Assembly (NCBI RefSeq): GCF_001648775.1
Contig: NZ_LVEJ01000026.1
Span: 152,204 to 216,203 of the forward strand
Source: Pseudomonas fluorescens
GTDB lineage: Bacteria > Pseudomonadota > Gammaproteobacteria > Pseudomonadales > Pseudomonadaceae
Length of the DNA: 64,000 nt
Direction of reading: 5' to 3'
The notes below the pieces were generated by a model, which was given only the letters and a program-made list of their open reading frames with translations, was not told the DNA's origin and did no database searches. Positions 54,105-63,145 of this stretch are shown piece by piece. A program made the position numbers and the translations under genes. Every line of letters starts with the position of its first letter. The first letter of the stretch is position 1.

Positions 54105-55259
54105 TCAGAAGCTTTTAAGCGTGTTCATCTCGATGAAGTTGAAGTCGATGTCTTCGCCCAGACCCGGCAGGTCGGACAGGTGCACAAAACCATCGCTGTC
54201 CATCGGGTCGACCAGGCGCTTGAGGTACGCCGGCACCTCGTCGTAATCCAGGTACGGGTGCAGCAAGCCGCGCTCGTACCAAGTGCAGTTCTTGATCGCG
54301 CCGACCACCGTCAGGTTGGCTGCGCCGTTGCCATGGATTTCGCAGTCCATGCCAAACGACTCGGCCATGTGTGCGACTTTCAGGCAAGGCCCGATCCCGC
54401 CGACCCCGGCGACGCCGGCACGCAGGATGTCGCAAACGTCGTGCTTGACCCAACTGGCCCGGCTCAGGTGTTTGCCGGACAGGGTTTCCGGCCCGAGTAC
54501 CGGAATGTCCAGTTGCCCCGCCAGCCAGGCATAGGATTCGGCGGACTCTTCCATCATCGGTTCTTCGAACCAGGCGAAGTCGAGTTTTTCCAGTTCGCGT
54601 CCGATGTACAGCGCTTCGGTGCGGCTGTACCAGTGATAACCGTCGAGCATCAAGGCGATGTCCGGGCCCACCGCTTCGCGCACTGCCGCACAAGCTTTGA
54701 CGTCAATGCGCGGGCTCGGCGCGAACGAGACCGGCGGCATCCAGGTGTGCAACTTGATCGCCTTGTAGCCGCGCTTGACCAGCGTTTCGGCAAAGCGTCC
54801 GTAGTCTTCCGGCGTCGCCAGGCCCTCAGGCAATTCATCGCCGCACATGGTTGAACCGTAGGCCGGCACTTTGTCGCGAAAGCCGCCGATCAATTTGTGC
54901 ACCGGTACGCCGAGCTTGCGCCCCGCCCAATCCCACAACGCCTGCTCGACCAACGCCAGCGCGCGATCAGTCAACTGGCTGGCGCTGCCACGCTGCCAGT
55001 GCGCCAGGTCATGCCAGATCTTTTCGCGATCAAAGGCGTTCTGCCCGACCAGCACCTTGCGCACAAAACCATCCAGCACATAAGGACGAATCAGCTCCGG
55101 AGCACCGAGGGCGTAACCCTCCTTGCCGTCTTCGGTCTGGATGCGCAGCAACGCCATTTGCGCCTGGCTGACATCACCGGGATGAGCATGACCGGCGCTG
55201 TCGACTGCGCGGCGGGTGGGATAGGAAAAAACCTGGACGTTGACTGCTGTGATTCTCAT
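54105..55259 (-). CDS. Enolase-superfamily sugar-acid enzyme (mandelate racemase type)
   Basis: 384 residues. N-terminal capping domain, then a barrel with KAIKLH (base region near 165), metal ligands in LMLDGYHWY, WFEEPM and LGPETLSG, and CEIHGNG. These fit an aldarate or aldonate dehydratase/cycloisomerase. The neighbours (Udh, lactonase, pectinases) suggest galactarate, galactarolactone or a related acid as substrate. First gene of the import operon, preceded by a GntR-type operator half. The exact reaction is not determined. Confidence 0.82.
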   Translation of the reverse strand: MRITAVNVQVFSYPTRRAVDSAGHAHPGDVSQAQMALLRIQTEDGKEGYALGAPELIRPYVLDGFVRKVLVGQNAFDREKIWHDLAHWQRGSASQLTDRALALVEQALWDWAGRKLGVPVHKLIGGFRDKVPAYGSTMCGDELPEGLATPEDYGRFAETLVKRGYKAIKLHTWMPPVSFAPSPRIDVKACAAVREAVGPDIALMLDGYHWYSRTEALYIGRELEKLDFAWFEEPMMEESAESYAWLAGQLDIPVLGPETLSGKHLSRASWVKHDVCDILRAGVAGVGGIGPCLKVAHMAESFGMDCEIHGNGAANLTVVGAIKNCTWYERGLLHPYLDYDEVPAYLKRLVDPMDSDGFVHLSDLPGLGEDIDFNFIEMNTLKSF

Positions 55260-55324
55260 GGACGTCTTGAGCCTTCTTATTGGATTTGTGACAGGAGTGT
55301 CGTCGGTTGCGACCGATCATAGGT

Positions 55325-55335
55325 CATCGTACAAC
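55325..55335. promoter_or_regulatory. Candidate operator of the pectin-locus GntR regulator (weak copy)
   Basis: CATCGTACAAC shares TCGTACAA with the stronger sites. It lies 66 bp upstream of the enolase-family start (55259), where it could control the import operon. The remainder of the 360-bp gap 55260-55619 is AT-rich with no gene. Confidence 0.5.
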
Positions 55336-55511
55336 GCTTGAAAAGACCCAATAACTCCTCTTCGAATCGAAACCATTCTGGCTAAACATCCAGCAAAGCG
55401 CCATTTTTAAAGATGACTACGGAATAACAGGACTTGCTTTAGACCCATATTCATAGGGCATATATGTATCAACATGTTTCCAAACCAGCAAAATCACGTA
55501 GACGAGTCATC

Positions 55512-55525
55512 TTGTCGTACGATAA
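55512..55525. promoter_or_regulatory. Candidate operator upstream of kdgM
   Basis: TTGTCGTACGATAA, a near palindrome around TCGTACGA, about 95 bp upstream of kdgM. It matches TTGTCGTACAA at 10 of 11 positions. Confidence 0.6.
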
Positions 55526-55619
55526 CTTATATCTGCGCCTCAAATGAGAGCCATACGCAACATCGCGGTGCCTGTAGTACTCGTCAAACGACCCTAACAA
55601 AAACAAAAAAGAAGACCGT

Positions 55620-56345
55620 ATGAACACCACCCTACGCACGCTCGTCACTGTCGCGGCCCTCGGCCTGCCCTTCTCTGCCCACGCTGACTCCGCCAGCCTC
55701 AACTACCGCCATCAGTACACCGAGGAGGACAGCGCCCACGCCGACCGAATCAAGCTCAACTACCGCCTGGACAGTGGACTGGGGTTTGAGGCGGAGATGA
55801 AATACCGCACGGCCGGTGACCGCAAAGATGTCGCCTACGACAACATGGTCAACAACGGCCACGAGTTCACGGTGAGCTACAACTACAAGCTCAGCGCGCA
55901 GTCGACGCTGACCCCGGCGTTTCAGATGGACAGCTCCAAGGATGCGACCGCCTACAAGTTCGGCCTCAAGTACAACTACAAAATCGACGACGCCTTTTAC
56001 GTCGCGACGCGCTATCGCCTGGACCTGCGCAAACTCGATCGCGATCAGGTCAACAAAGACATGCCCGATCACTACAAGGATGACCAGACCACCCACCGCT
56101 TCGAAGGCTGGCTCGGCTACACGCCAGCCAACAAGTGGGCTTACGAATATCAGTTCATCTATTTCAAGACCGACTACATCCGCTACGACAACAAGAAGAG
56201 CGACTACGAACAGAACCTGATCGTCAAATACAAGCTCACCAAACAATGGGCGCCCTTCATGGAAATCGGCGACATCAAAGTCGACTCCACCTCACCCGAC
56301 CGTCAGGCTCGCTGGCGACTGGGCGTGCAATACAACTTCATGTAA
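55620..56345 (+). CDS. kdgM: KdgM-family oligogalacturonate porin
   Basis: 241 residues; signal peptide to SAHA, then an acidic beta-barrel with alternating aromatic strands (SLNYRHQYTEEDSAHADRIK) ending in VQYNFM with a C-terminal aromatic-containing outer-membrane motif. KdgM porins pass oligogalacturonides. It is divergent from the ABC operon and followed by udh. Confidence 0.9.
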   Translation: MNTTLRTLVTVAALGLPFSAHADSASLNYRHQYTEEDSAHADRIKLNYRLDSGLGFEAEMKYRTAGDRKDVAYDNMVNNGHEFTVSYNYKLSAQSTLTPAFQMDSSKDATAYKFGLKYNYKIDDAFYVATRYRLDLRKLDRDQVNKDMPDHYKDDQTTHRFEGWLGYTPANKWAYEYQFIYFKTDYIRYDNKKSDYEQNLIVKYKLTKQWAPFMEIGDIKVDSTSPDRQARWRLGVQYNFM

Positions 56346-56441
56346 GCCGCGCGTAGCTTTTGCCTGGCGAGCGCGCATCGCTTGTCGGGCAGACACCCTG
56401 CCGCCCACCCTCTTCACCACCGCGTAATGGAAGACCCGACC

Positions 56442-57284
56442 ATGACCACACAAACCACGCTGGCCAAACCCTTCAACCGTATTTTGCTGACCGGCGCCGC
56501 CGGTGGGCTCGGCCAGATTCTGCGAGAAACCCTGCAGGTTCACGCCGACATCGTCCGCGCCTCGGACATCAGTGCGATGACGCCGAGCCGCGGCGCGCAT
56601 GACGAAGTGATCAACTGCAATCTGAGTGACAAGGCCGCTGTCGCCGCGCTGGTCGAGGGCGTCGATGCCATCGTGCATTTGGGCGGGATCTCGGTGGAGC
56701 GACCTTTCGAAGAAATTCTCGAGGCGAATATTCGCGGCACGTTTCATGTTTATGAGGCCGCGCGCCTGCACGGGGTCAAGCGCATCGTGTTCGCCAGCTC
56801 CAACCACGTCACCGGTTTCTACTCGCAGGACGAACAGATCGACGCCCATTCGCCGCGTCGTCCGGACGGTTATTACGGCTTGTCGAAGGCTTACGGCGAG
56901 GACCTGGCAACGTTCTATTTCCACCGCTATGGCATCGAAACCGTGAGCCTGCGCATTGGCTCCTCGTTCCCCGAACCGCGCAACCTGCGCATGCTGGCGA
57001 CCTGGCTGAGCTATACCGATCTCGAGCATCTGATCGCCCGCGCGCTGCTGGCCAGCGATGTCGGGCATAGCGTGGTGTACGGGGTGTCCGCCAACCGTGA
57101 TCAGTGGTGGAACAACCGGCACGCCGCGCACCTGGGCTTTGCGCCGCAGGACAGTTCCGAAGCCTTTCGCGCAAAGGTCGAACAACAACCGGCACTCGCT
57201 GCCGACCATCCCGACCGCTTGTATCAGGGCGGCGCCTTTACCGCTGCTGGTCCGTTTGAAACGCCGGCGCAGACACGACCATGA
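56442..57284 (+). CDS. udh: Uronate dehydrogenase
   Basis: 280 residues from ATG 56442 (GGAAGA). Close to Pseudomonas Udh: LLTGAAGGLGQILRE (NAD site), VHLGGISVERPFEEIL, FASSNHVTGFY and catalytic YGLSK (Tyr145, Lys149). It oxidises galacturonate or glucuronate to the aldaro-lactone with NAD+. It overlaps the next gene by 4 nt (ATGA). Confidence 0.93.
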   Translation: MTTQTTLAKPFNRILLTGAAGGLGQILRETLQVHADIVRASDISAMTPSRGAHDEVINCNLSDKAAVAALVEGVDAIVHLGGISVERPFEEILEANIRGTFHVYEAARLHGVKRIVFASSNHVTGFYSQDEQIDAHSPRRPDGYYGLSKAYGEDLATFYFHRYGIETVSLRIGSSFPEPRNLRMLATWLSYTDLEHLIARALLASDVGHSVVYGVSANRDQWWNNRHAAHLGFAPQDSSEAFRAKVEQQPALAADHPDRLYQGGAFTAAGPFETPAQTRP

Positions 57285-58174
57285 ATGCCGAACTGATTGT
57301 CGATGCGCGCAACGCCACCGGTGAAAGCCCGGTCTGGCAAGCCGATGAAAATGCTTTGTATTGGGTGGATATTCCGGCCGGTCGCTTGCATCGCTGGCAG
57401 TTCGACGGCCAGACCGACTGCTGGCAGGCGGACGAAATGCTCGCCTGTATCGCCCGCAGCGAAGCGGGACATTGGCTGGGCGCGCAGGAAAGTGGCCTGT
57501 TCAAACTGCGCCCGCAGGCTGACGGACGTCTGGCTGCGGAAAAGCTCATCGGCGTCGAGCACGCCCGCCCGCGCATGCGCTTCAATGATGGTCGCTGCGA
57601 TCGTCAGGGACGCTTCTGGGCCAGCTCGATGCCAACCGCCATGGGTGCCGAAGCGGTCGGCGCGCTGTATCGCTACGACGCGCAAAACCCGAATGATGTA
57701 TCGGTGCTGGCGCCGCAACTGGAGGAACTCGTGGTGCCCAATGGCCTGGCGTTCAGTCCCGACGGGAGCATCATGTATCTGTCCGACTCGCACCCGAGCC
57801 GGCAACTGATCTGGGCCTTCGATTACGACATCGACAGCGGCACGCCGCACAACCGCCGCCTGTTCGTCGACATGAACGATCACCCCGGGCGACCGGACGG
57901 TGCCGCCGTGGATTCACACGGCTGCTACTGGATCTGCGCGATTGATGCCGGCCTGGTGTTGCGCTTTACCCCGCAGGGGAAACTGGATCGCGCGCTGCCG
58001 GTACCGGTGAAGAAACCGACGATGTGTGCCTTTGGCGGCCCTCGGCTAGACACCCTGTTTGTCACATCGATCCGCCCGCAAGGCATCGACCTCGCCGATC
58101 AGCCACTGGCGGGCGGAGTCTTTGCCCTCAACCCAGGCGTGCAAGGCCTGCCCGAACCCAAGGCCCGCGCCTGA
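57281..58174 (+). CDS. SMP-30/gluconolactonase-family lactonase
   Basis: 297 residues, six-bladed propeller with metal residues in ATGESPVW, VVPNGLAF and GRPDGAAVD. Translationally coupled to udh, so it likely hydrolyses the galactaro- or glucaro-lactone that Udh makes. Confidence 0.89.
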   Translation: MNAELIVDARNATGESPVWQADENALYWVDIPAGRLHRWQFDGQTDCWQADEMLACIARSEAGHWLGAQESGLFKLRPQADGRLAAEKLIGVEHARPRMRFNDGRCDRQGRFWASSMPTAMGAEAVGALYRYDAQNPNDVSVLAPQLEELVVPNGLAFSPDGSIMYLSDSHPSRQLIWAFDYDIDSGTPHNRRLFVDMNDHPGRPDGAAVDSHGCYWICAIDAGLVLRFTPQGKLDRALPVPVKKPTMCAFGGPRLDTLFVTSIRPQGIDLADQPLAGGVFALNPGVQGLPEPKARA

Positions 58175-58178
58175 GGCT

Positions 58179-58934
58179 TCAGACGTTCAACGCCGCCGCG
58201 TCTGCAGCTTCGTAGGCACGGCGCAGACGCTCGCGGCTGTTGGACAGATGCAAACGCATGGCTGCGCGCGCGGCGTCGGAATCACGCCGGACAATCGCAA
58301 TGTAAATGTCTTCATGCTCGCGACTGAGGCGCTCCAGATAGGGCTCCTTGCGGTCATTCTCCAGGCGTTTGGAATGCAGGCGTGTGCGCGGCAGAATGTT
58401 CGCGCCCAGATGCAGCATGATGTCGGTGAAATAGCGGTTGCCGGTGGCCAGCGCAATTTGCTGGTGGAACTGGAAATCCGCCGACACGGCATAGTCGACA
58501 CTGACGGCTCGGGAGTTGATGGCGTCCAGCGAATCACGCATCAGTTGCAGCTGCTCATCGGTACGCCGCGCGCACGCCAGGCCAGCGGCCTCGACCTCCA
58601 AAGTAATGCGCAATTCAAGCACCGCCAAGACATCCTGAAGCGTGACGATGCTGTCCGGATCAATGCGAAAACCGCTCGGGCTGGGAATGTCCTGAACAAA
58701 GGTGCCGATACCATGGCGGGTTTCCACCAGGCCTGCTGCCTGCAGACGCGACATCGCCTCGCGCACCACTGTGCGACTGACGCCGTGCTCGGCCATGACC
58801 TGAGATTCAGTCGGCAGCTTCGTCGCACGCGCGAGTTCGCCGCTGCAAATGCGTCGGGACAGCTCGGTGACCAGGTCCTCCGCCAGGCTGCGATGCCGGC
58901 GACGAACATTGGGTGTGGCGTTGGATCTGTCCAT
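58179..58934 (-). CDS. FadR-subfamily GntR regulator of the pectin/uronate locus
   Basis: 251 residues from ATG 58934. Winged helix (LPTESQVMAEHGVSRTVVREAMSRLQAAGLV) and FCD ligand domain with His residues (FQFHQQIALATGN, SREHEDIY) for metal and ligand. It is convergent with the lactonase and divergent from the pectate lyase. It probably binds the TTGTCGTACAA palindromes and responds to a uronate or aldarate. Confidence 0.88.
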   Translation of the reverse strand: MDRSNATPNVRRRHRSLAEDLVTELSRRICSGELARATKLPTESQVMAEHGVSRTVVREAMSRLQAAGLVETRHGIGTFVQDIPSPSGFRIDPDSIVTLQDVLAVLELRITLEVEAAGLACARRTDEQLQLMRDSLDAINSRAVSVDYAVSADFQFHQQIALATGNRYFTDIMLHLGANILPRTRLHSKRLENDRKEPYLERLSREHEDIYIAIVRRDSDAARAAMRLHLSNSRERLRRAYEAADAAALNV

Positions 58935-58986
58935 CAGCAACAAAAATCTCGAATTTTCGAATAATTACGCATCATAGCCCATTCAG

Positions 58987-58997
58987 TTGTACGACAA
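58987..58997. promoter_or_regulatory. Candidate operator between gntR and the pectate lyase gene
   Basis: TTGTACGACAA, the exact reverse complement of TTGTCGTACAA. It overlaps a possible -35 (TTGTAC) with CATGAT 17 bp downstream at 59010, which would let the regulator block the pectate lyase promoter and its own. Confidence 0.6.
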
Positions 58998-59133
58998 CGC
59001 ACCAGTTCACATGATAGGATTTCTCATGCAGCGGACGTTCGATTCGCTGCAATGGCGATAAGGACGTCCGCTCGAGAAACACGTCGAAATTTCGCGTGTA
59101 AAACACTCAAGTTAATCAAGGATCTGATTACTC

Positions 59134-60276
59134 ATGACAAAACCATCAACCTTCACGGCCTGCAAACTGGCCAGCGCCATCGTCGGCAGCCTGCTGTTTT
59201 CCAGCCTGCCTGCACAAGCGGCCGATATCTGGCTGGATGTTGCAACAACTGGCTGGGCCACGCAAAACGGTGGCACCAAGGGCGGCTCCAGAGCCGCTGC
59301 CAACAACATCTACCCCGTGAAGAACGCCGCCGAACTGAAAGCCGCACTCAGCGCTTCGGTCGGCACCAACGGGCGCATCATCAAGATTACCGGGCCTATC
59401 GACATCAGCGAAGGCAAAGCTTATACGACGACCGCCGATATGAAAAAGCGCGGCCGTCTGGATATCCCGGGCAAGACGACCATCGTCGGTACGAGCAGCA
59501 CGGCGGAGATCCGCGAGGGTTTCTTCTATGCCAAGGAAAACGATGTGATCATCCGCAACATCACCATCGAAAACCCGTGGGATCCCGAGCCGATCTGGGA
59601 CGCCAATGACGGCAGTGCCGGCAACTGGAACTCCGAGTACGACGGGCTGACCATCGAAGGCGCCAACAATGTGTGGGTCGACCATGTCACCTTCACCGAT
59701 GGCCGCCGCACCGATGACCAGAACGGCACTGCCAACGGTCGTCCAAAGCAACATCACGACGGCGCACTGGACGTGAAAAACGGTGCCAACTACGTGACCA
59801 TTTCCTACTCGGCGTTCAAGTCGCACGAGAAGAACAACCTGATCGGTTCCAGCGACAGCCGCACCACCGATGATGGCAAGCTCAAGGTCACGATCCACAA
59901 TACCCTGTTCGAAAACATCTCCGCCCGCGCACCACGCGTGCGCTTCGGTCAGGTGCATCTGTATAACAACTATCACGTGGGCAGCACCAGCCATAAGGTC
60001 TACCCGTTCAGCTACGCGCACGGTGTGGGCAAAAGCTCGAAGATTTTCTCCGAGAAAAACGCTTTCGAAATCTCCGGTATCAGTGGCTGCGATAAAATCG
60101 CCGGCGACTACGGTGGCAGCGCCTACCTTGATCAGGGTTCTACGCTCAATGGCACCTTGCTGACCTGCAAGTGGGGCACCAACATCGGCTGGACCCCGCC
60201 TTACAGTTACACCCCGCTGAACGCGGACAAAGTCGCGGCCGACGTTAAGGCCAAGGCTGGCGCTGGCAAGATCTGA
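59134..60276 (+). CDS. pel: Secreted pectate lyase, PL1 family
   Basis: 380 residues, the length of Pseudomonas fluorescens pectate lyase. Signal peptide to AQAA. PL1 motifs NNVWVDHVTFTDG (calcium-site His/Asp) and ISARAPRVRFGQVHLYNNY (catalytic Arg) are present. It cleaves polygalacturonate by beta-elimination outside the cell, probably after T2SS export. Downstream terminator. Confidence 0.94.
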   Translation: MTKPSTFTACKLASAIVGSLLFSSLPAQAADIWLDVATTGWATQNGGTKGGSRAAANNIYPVKNAAELKAALSASVGTNGRIIKITGPIDISEGKAYTTTADMKKRGRLDIPGKTTIVGTSSTAEIREGFFYAKENDVIIRNITIENPWDPEPIWDANDGSAGNWNSEYDGLTIEGANNVWVDHVTFTDGRRTDDQNGTANGRPKQHHDGALDVKNGANYVTISYSAFKSHEKNNLIGSSDSRTTDDGKLKVTIHNTLFENISARAPRVRFGQVHLYNNYHVGSTSHKVYPFSYAHGVGKSSKIFSEKNAFEISGISGCDKIAGDYGGSAYLDQGSTLNGTLLTCKWGTNIGWTPPYSYTPLNADKVAADVKAKAGAGKI

Positions 60277-60300
60277 TTGTTCGATGTAACCGTGTCAATG

Positions 60301-60327
60301 AAAAGCCCTCGGTGACGAGGGCTTTTT
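60301..60327 (+). terminator. Intrinsic terminator after pel
   Basis: 10-bp stem AAAAGCCCTC / GAGGGCTTTT with GGTGAC loop and a T tract. Confidence 0.88.
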
Positions 60328-60406
60328 CATGTCTGCTTGAAGATGGTGCGGGGGTGGAATTGGAGTTCTGGGAAAATTTTGATTATTCATTGCCCTGACT
60401 GGCCCC

Positions 60407-60498
60407 TTCGCGAGCAGGCTCGCTCCCACAGGGATTGATGTTGTTAATGCAATTTACTACACACCACAGAACACTGTGGGAGCGAGCTTGCTCGCGAA
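60407..60498. repeat. REPIN
   Basis: Inverted REPs at 60407-60429 and 60476-60498 in the convergent gap between pel and gspF. Confidence 0.9.
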
Positions 60499-60527
60499 GG
60501 GGCCCGATCAGACACCATCAAAACCGG

Positions 60528-61739
60528 CTACTGGACCAATTGGTTGATCTCAATGATCGGCAGCAGCACCGCCATCACAATCACCAGCACCACTCCGCCC
60601 ATCACCACAATCATCAGCGGCTCCAGCAGCGCAGTCATGCCCATCGCTCGCCGTTCGATATCGCGCGACAGGGTCTGTGCCGCGCGATCGAGCATCGGTG
60701 GCAACGACCCGGTTTTCTCGCCACTGGCGATCAAGTGAATCAGTACCGGTGGAAAGACGTTTTCCACGCGCAACGCAGCGGCGAGGTTCACGCCCTCACG
60801 CACCTTGGCCGTGGCCTCAGTGACGCTCAAACTCAAGCGGTCGTTGGACAGCGTCTGCCGCGCTGCCTCCAGCGCACGCAACAACGGCACCCCGGCGCCG
60901 CCGAGAATCGCCAGGGTCGAGGCGAATCGCGCGGTGTTCAGGCCGAGGATGAATCGCCCGAACAGCGGCAACTTCAGCACCCGATGATGCCAACTCAAGC
61001 GTGCCGCCGGATTGCGCAGGTACAGGCGCCAGCTCCAGAACGCGCCGGCCATAATTCCCGCGCACAACCAGCCCCAACTGCGGATGAAATCACTGGCGTT
61101 GAGCATCGCCAGGGTTAATCCCGGCAAATCCTGCCGCGCCTGAGAAAACGCACTGACCACCTGCGGCACCACATAACTGAGCAGGAAAATCACAATGCCT
61201 ATCGACACCAGACCGACCACACCCGGATAGATAAACGCGGTGAGAATCTTGCCGCGCAGGTTGTTGCGTTCCTCGATGTAATCCGCCAGCCGCTCCATAA
61301 CCTGCGCCAGATCGCCGGACTCCTCGCCGGCCGCAATCAGCGCACGGTAGATCTCGGGAAAGTCTCGCGGTCGTGCGGCTAGAGACTCAGCCAGCCGCAT
61401 GCCACTGCGCACATCCGCACGAACAGCGCTGAGGGTATGCGCGATGTGTTTTTTCTCGGCCTGCTCCACCGTGGCACTCAGCGCCGCTTCCAGCGGTAGA
61501 CTCGCGCCCAACAGACTCGCCAGTTGCCGCGTGGCCCAGGCCAGATCGTTGTCCGAGAGCTTGGCGCTGAACAGTCCGCCACCGCCGTGCTGAGCGACGT
61601 TGCTTTCCTTGTGCACCGACAACGCGGTCAAACCGCGCCCGCGTAATGTTGTGAACGCGGCAGCCTGGCTGTCCGCCTCAAGGTGCCCGGATTCGATCTT
61701 GCCGGTCGCGTCGGCGGCTTCAAAACGATAGCGATTCAT
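60528..61739 (-). CDS. gspF: Type II secretion platform protein GspF (second copy)
   Basis: 403 residues with both T2SSF domains (LAWATRQLASLLGASLPLEA; LNTARFASTLAILGGAGVPL) and three helices. It shares one base with the gspE stop (TGATG). Closer to canonical GspF in length than the copy at 9.3 kb. Confidence 0.93.
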   Translation of the reverse strand: MNRYRFEAADATGKIESGHLEADSQAAAFTTLRGRGLTALSVHKESNVAQHGGGGLFSAKLSDNDLAWATRQLASLLGASLPLEAALSATVEQAEKKHIAHTLSAVRADVRSGMRLAESLAARPRDFPEIYRALIAAGEESGDLAQVMERLADYIEERNNLRGKILTAFIYPGVVGLVSIGIVIFLLSYVVPQVVSAFSQARQDLPGLTLAMLNASDFIRSWGWLCAGIMAGAFWSWRLYLRNPAARLSWHHRVLKLPLFGRFILGLNTARFASTLAILGGAGVPLLRALEAARQTLSNDRLSLSVTEATAKVREGVNLAAALRVENVFPPVLIHLIASGEKTGSLPPMLDRAAQTLSRDIERRAMGMTALLEPLMIVVMGGVVLVIVMAVLLPIIEINQLVQ

Positions 61740-63145
61740 CAGGCGTCCCGTGTCACACGCAAGATTTCTTCAGGCGCGGTGGCGCCGCTGCGAATCCAGC
61801 GCTCACCGTCCTCGCGCAGACTGAACATACCGGCCTTGGCGGCGGATGCGCGCAATGCCTGCTCCCCTGCTCCTTGGTGGATCAGGGTGCGGATGTCGTC
61901 GTCGATGCAGAACAATTCGTGGATGCCGGTGCGGCCGCTGTAACCGGTTTGATTGCACGCATTGCAACCCACCGGGCGCCAGGTACCGGGGGCTGCCGGG
62001 TCTTCCTGTTTGCACTGATTGCACAGGCGCCGCACCAAGCGTTGCGCGAGCACGCCGAGCATCGACGAGGCCAGCAGGAACGGCTCAACGCCCATGTCGA
62101 TCAAGCGATTGACCGCCGACACCGCGTCGTTGGTGTGCAATGTCGCCAGCACCAAGTGACCGGTCAACGAAGCCTGCACAGCGATTTGTGCAGTTTCGAG
62201 ATCGCGGATTTCGCCGATCATGATGATGTCCGGGTCCTGGCGCAGAATCGCTCGCAGTGCGAGGGCGAAGGTCATGTCGATCTTGGCATTGACCTGAATC
62301 TGGCTGATGCCCGGCAAATCGTATTCCACCGGGTCTTCGACGGTGAGGATGTTGCTGGTGCTTGCATCGAGCCGCGCCAGTGCCGCGTAGAGGCTGGTGG
62401 TTTTGCCGCTGCCGGTCGGCCCGGTGACCAGCACGATGCCGTGGGGCTGGCGAATCAAGTGATCGAGTTTGGCCAGCACCTGCGCGTCCATGCCCAAGGT
62501 TTCCAGATGCAGACGCCCGGCCTGTTTATCGAGCAGACGCATCACCACCCGTTCACCATGCCCGGTCGGCACGGTTGAAACACGAATATCAATCGGCCGC
62601 CCGGCCACCCGCAAAGCGATGCGACCGTCCTGCGGCAGGCGTTTTTCGGCGATGTCGAGCTGGGCCATGATCTTGATCCGCGACACCAGCGCACCGTGCA
62701 GAGCCTTGCGCGGCGAGACCACGTCACGCAGGGTGCCGTCGACGCGATAGCGCACCACCGAATGGGTTTCGAACGGTTCGATGTGAATGTCGCTGGCCTC
62801 ATCGCGTGCCGCTTGCGTGAGCAAGGCATTGATCATGCGGATCACCGGCGCGCCGTCCTGGGTGTCGAGCAGGTCGGTGATTTCCGGCATGTCCTGCATC
62901 AGCCGGTCGAGATCGACTTCGTTTTCCGCCGCGCCAACCACCGCCGCCGCGCTGCCGGTGTCGGCGTAAGCGCTGGCTAGCAAACCATCCAGCTCATCAT
63001 CGCGCACCCGCTGAATCGTAGTCGCACCAAACTGTCGCCGCGCCTCGCTGATCGACCAGCCCGGCGTTGACGGGCACACGGTCAACACGCCATCGCACAA
63101 CAAAATCCGCTGCGCCTTGGCCCAGGCGTAAGGCAAGAGACTCAC
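61739..63145 (-). CDS. gspE: Type II secretion ATPase GspE
   Basis: 468 residues. Walker A GPTGSGKTT at 242-250, Asp box LTVEDPVEYD, Walker B MIGEIRD, His box TGHLVLATLHTND, and a zinc CxxC pair (CNQC and CNAC). It powers pseudopilus assembly at the inner membrane. Overlaps gspD by 4 nt. Confidence 0.95.
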   Translation of the reverse strand: MSLLPYAWAKAQRILLCDGVLTVCPSTPGWSISEARRQFGATTIQRVRDDELDGLLASAYADTGSAAAVVGAAENEVDLDRLMQDMPEITDLLDTQDGAPVIRMINALLTQAARDEASDIHIEPFETHSVVRYRVDGTLRDVVSPRKALHGALVSRIKIMAQLDIAEKRLPQDGRIALRVAGRPIDIRVSTVPTGHGERVVMRLLDKQAGRLHLETLGMDAQVLAKLDHLIRQPHGIVLVTGPTGSGKTTSLYAALARLDASTSNILTVEDPVEYDLPGISQIQVNAKIDMTFALALRAILRQDPDIIMIGEIRDLETAQIAVQASLTGHLVLATLHTNDAVSAVNRLIDMGVEPFLLASSMLGVLAQRLVRRLCNQCKQEDPAAPGTWRPVGCNACNQTGYSGRTGIHELFCIDDDIRTLIHQGAGEQALRASAAKAGMFSLREDGERWIRSGATAPEEILRVTRDA

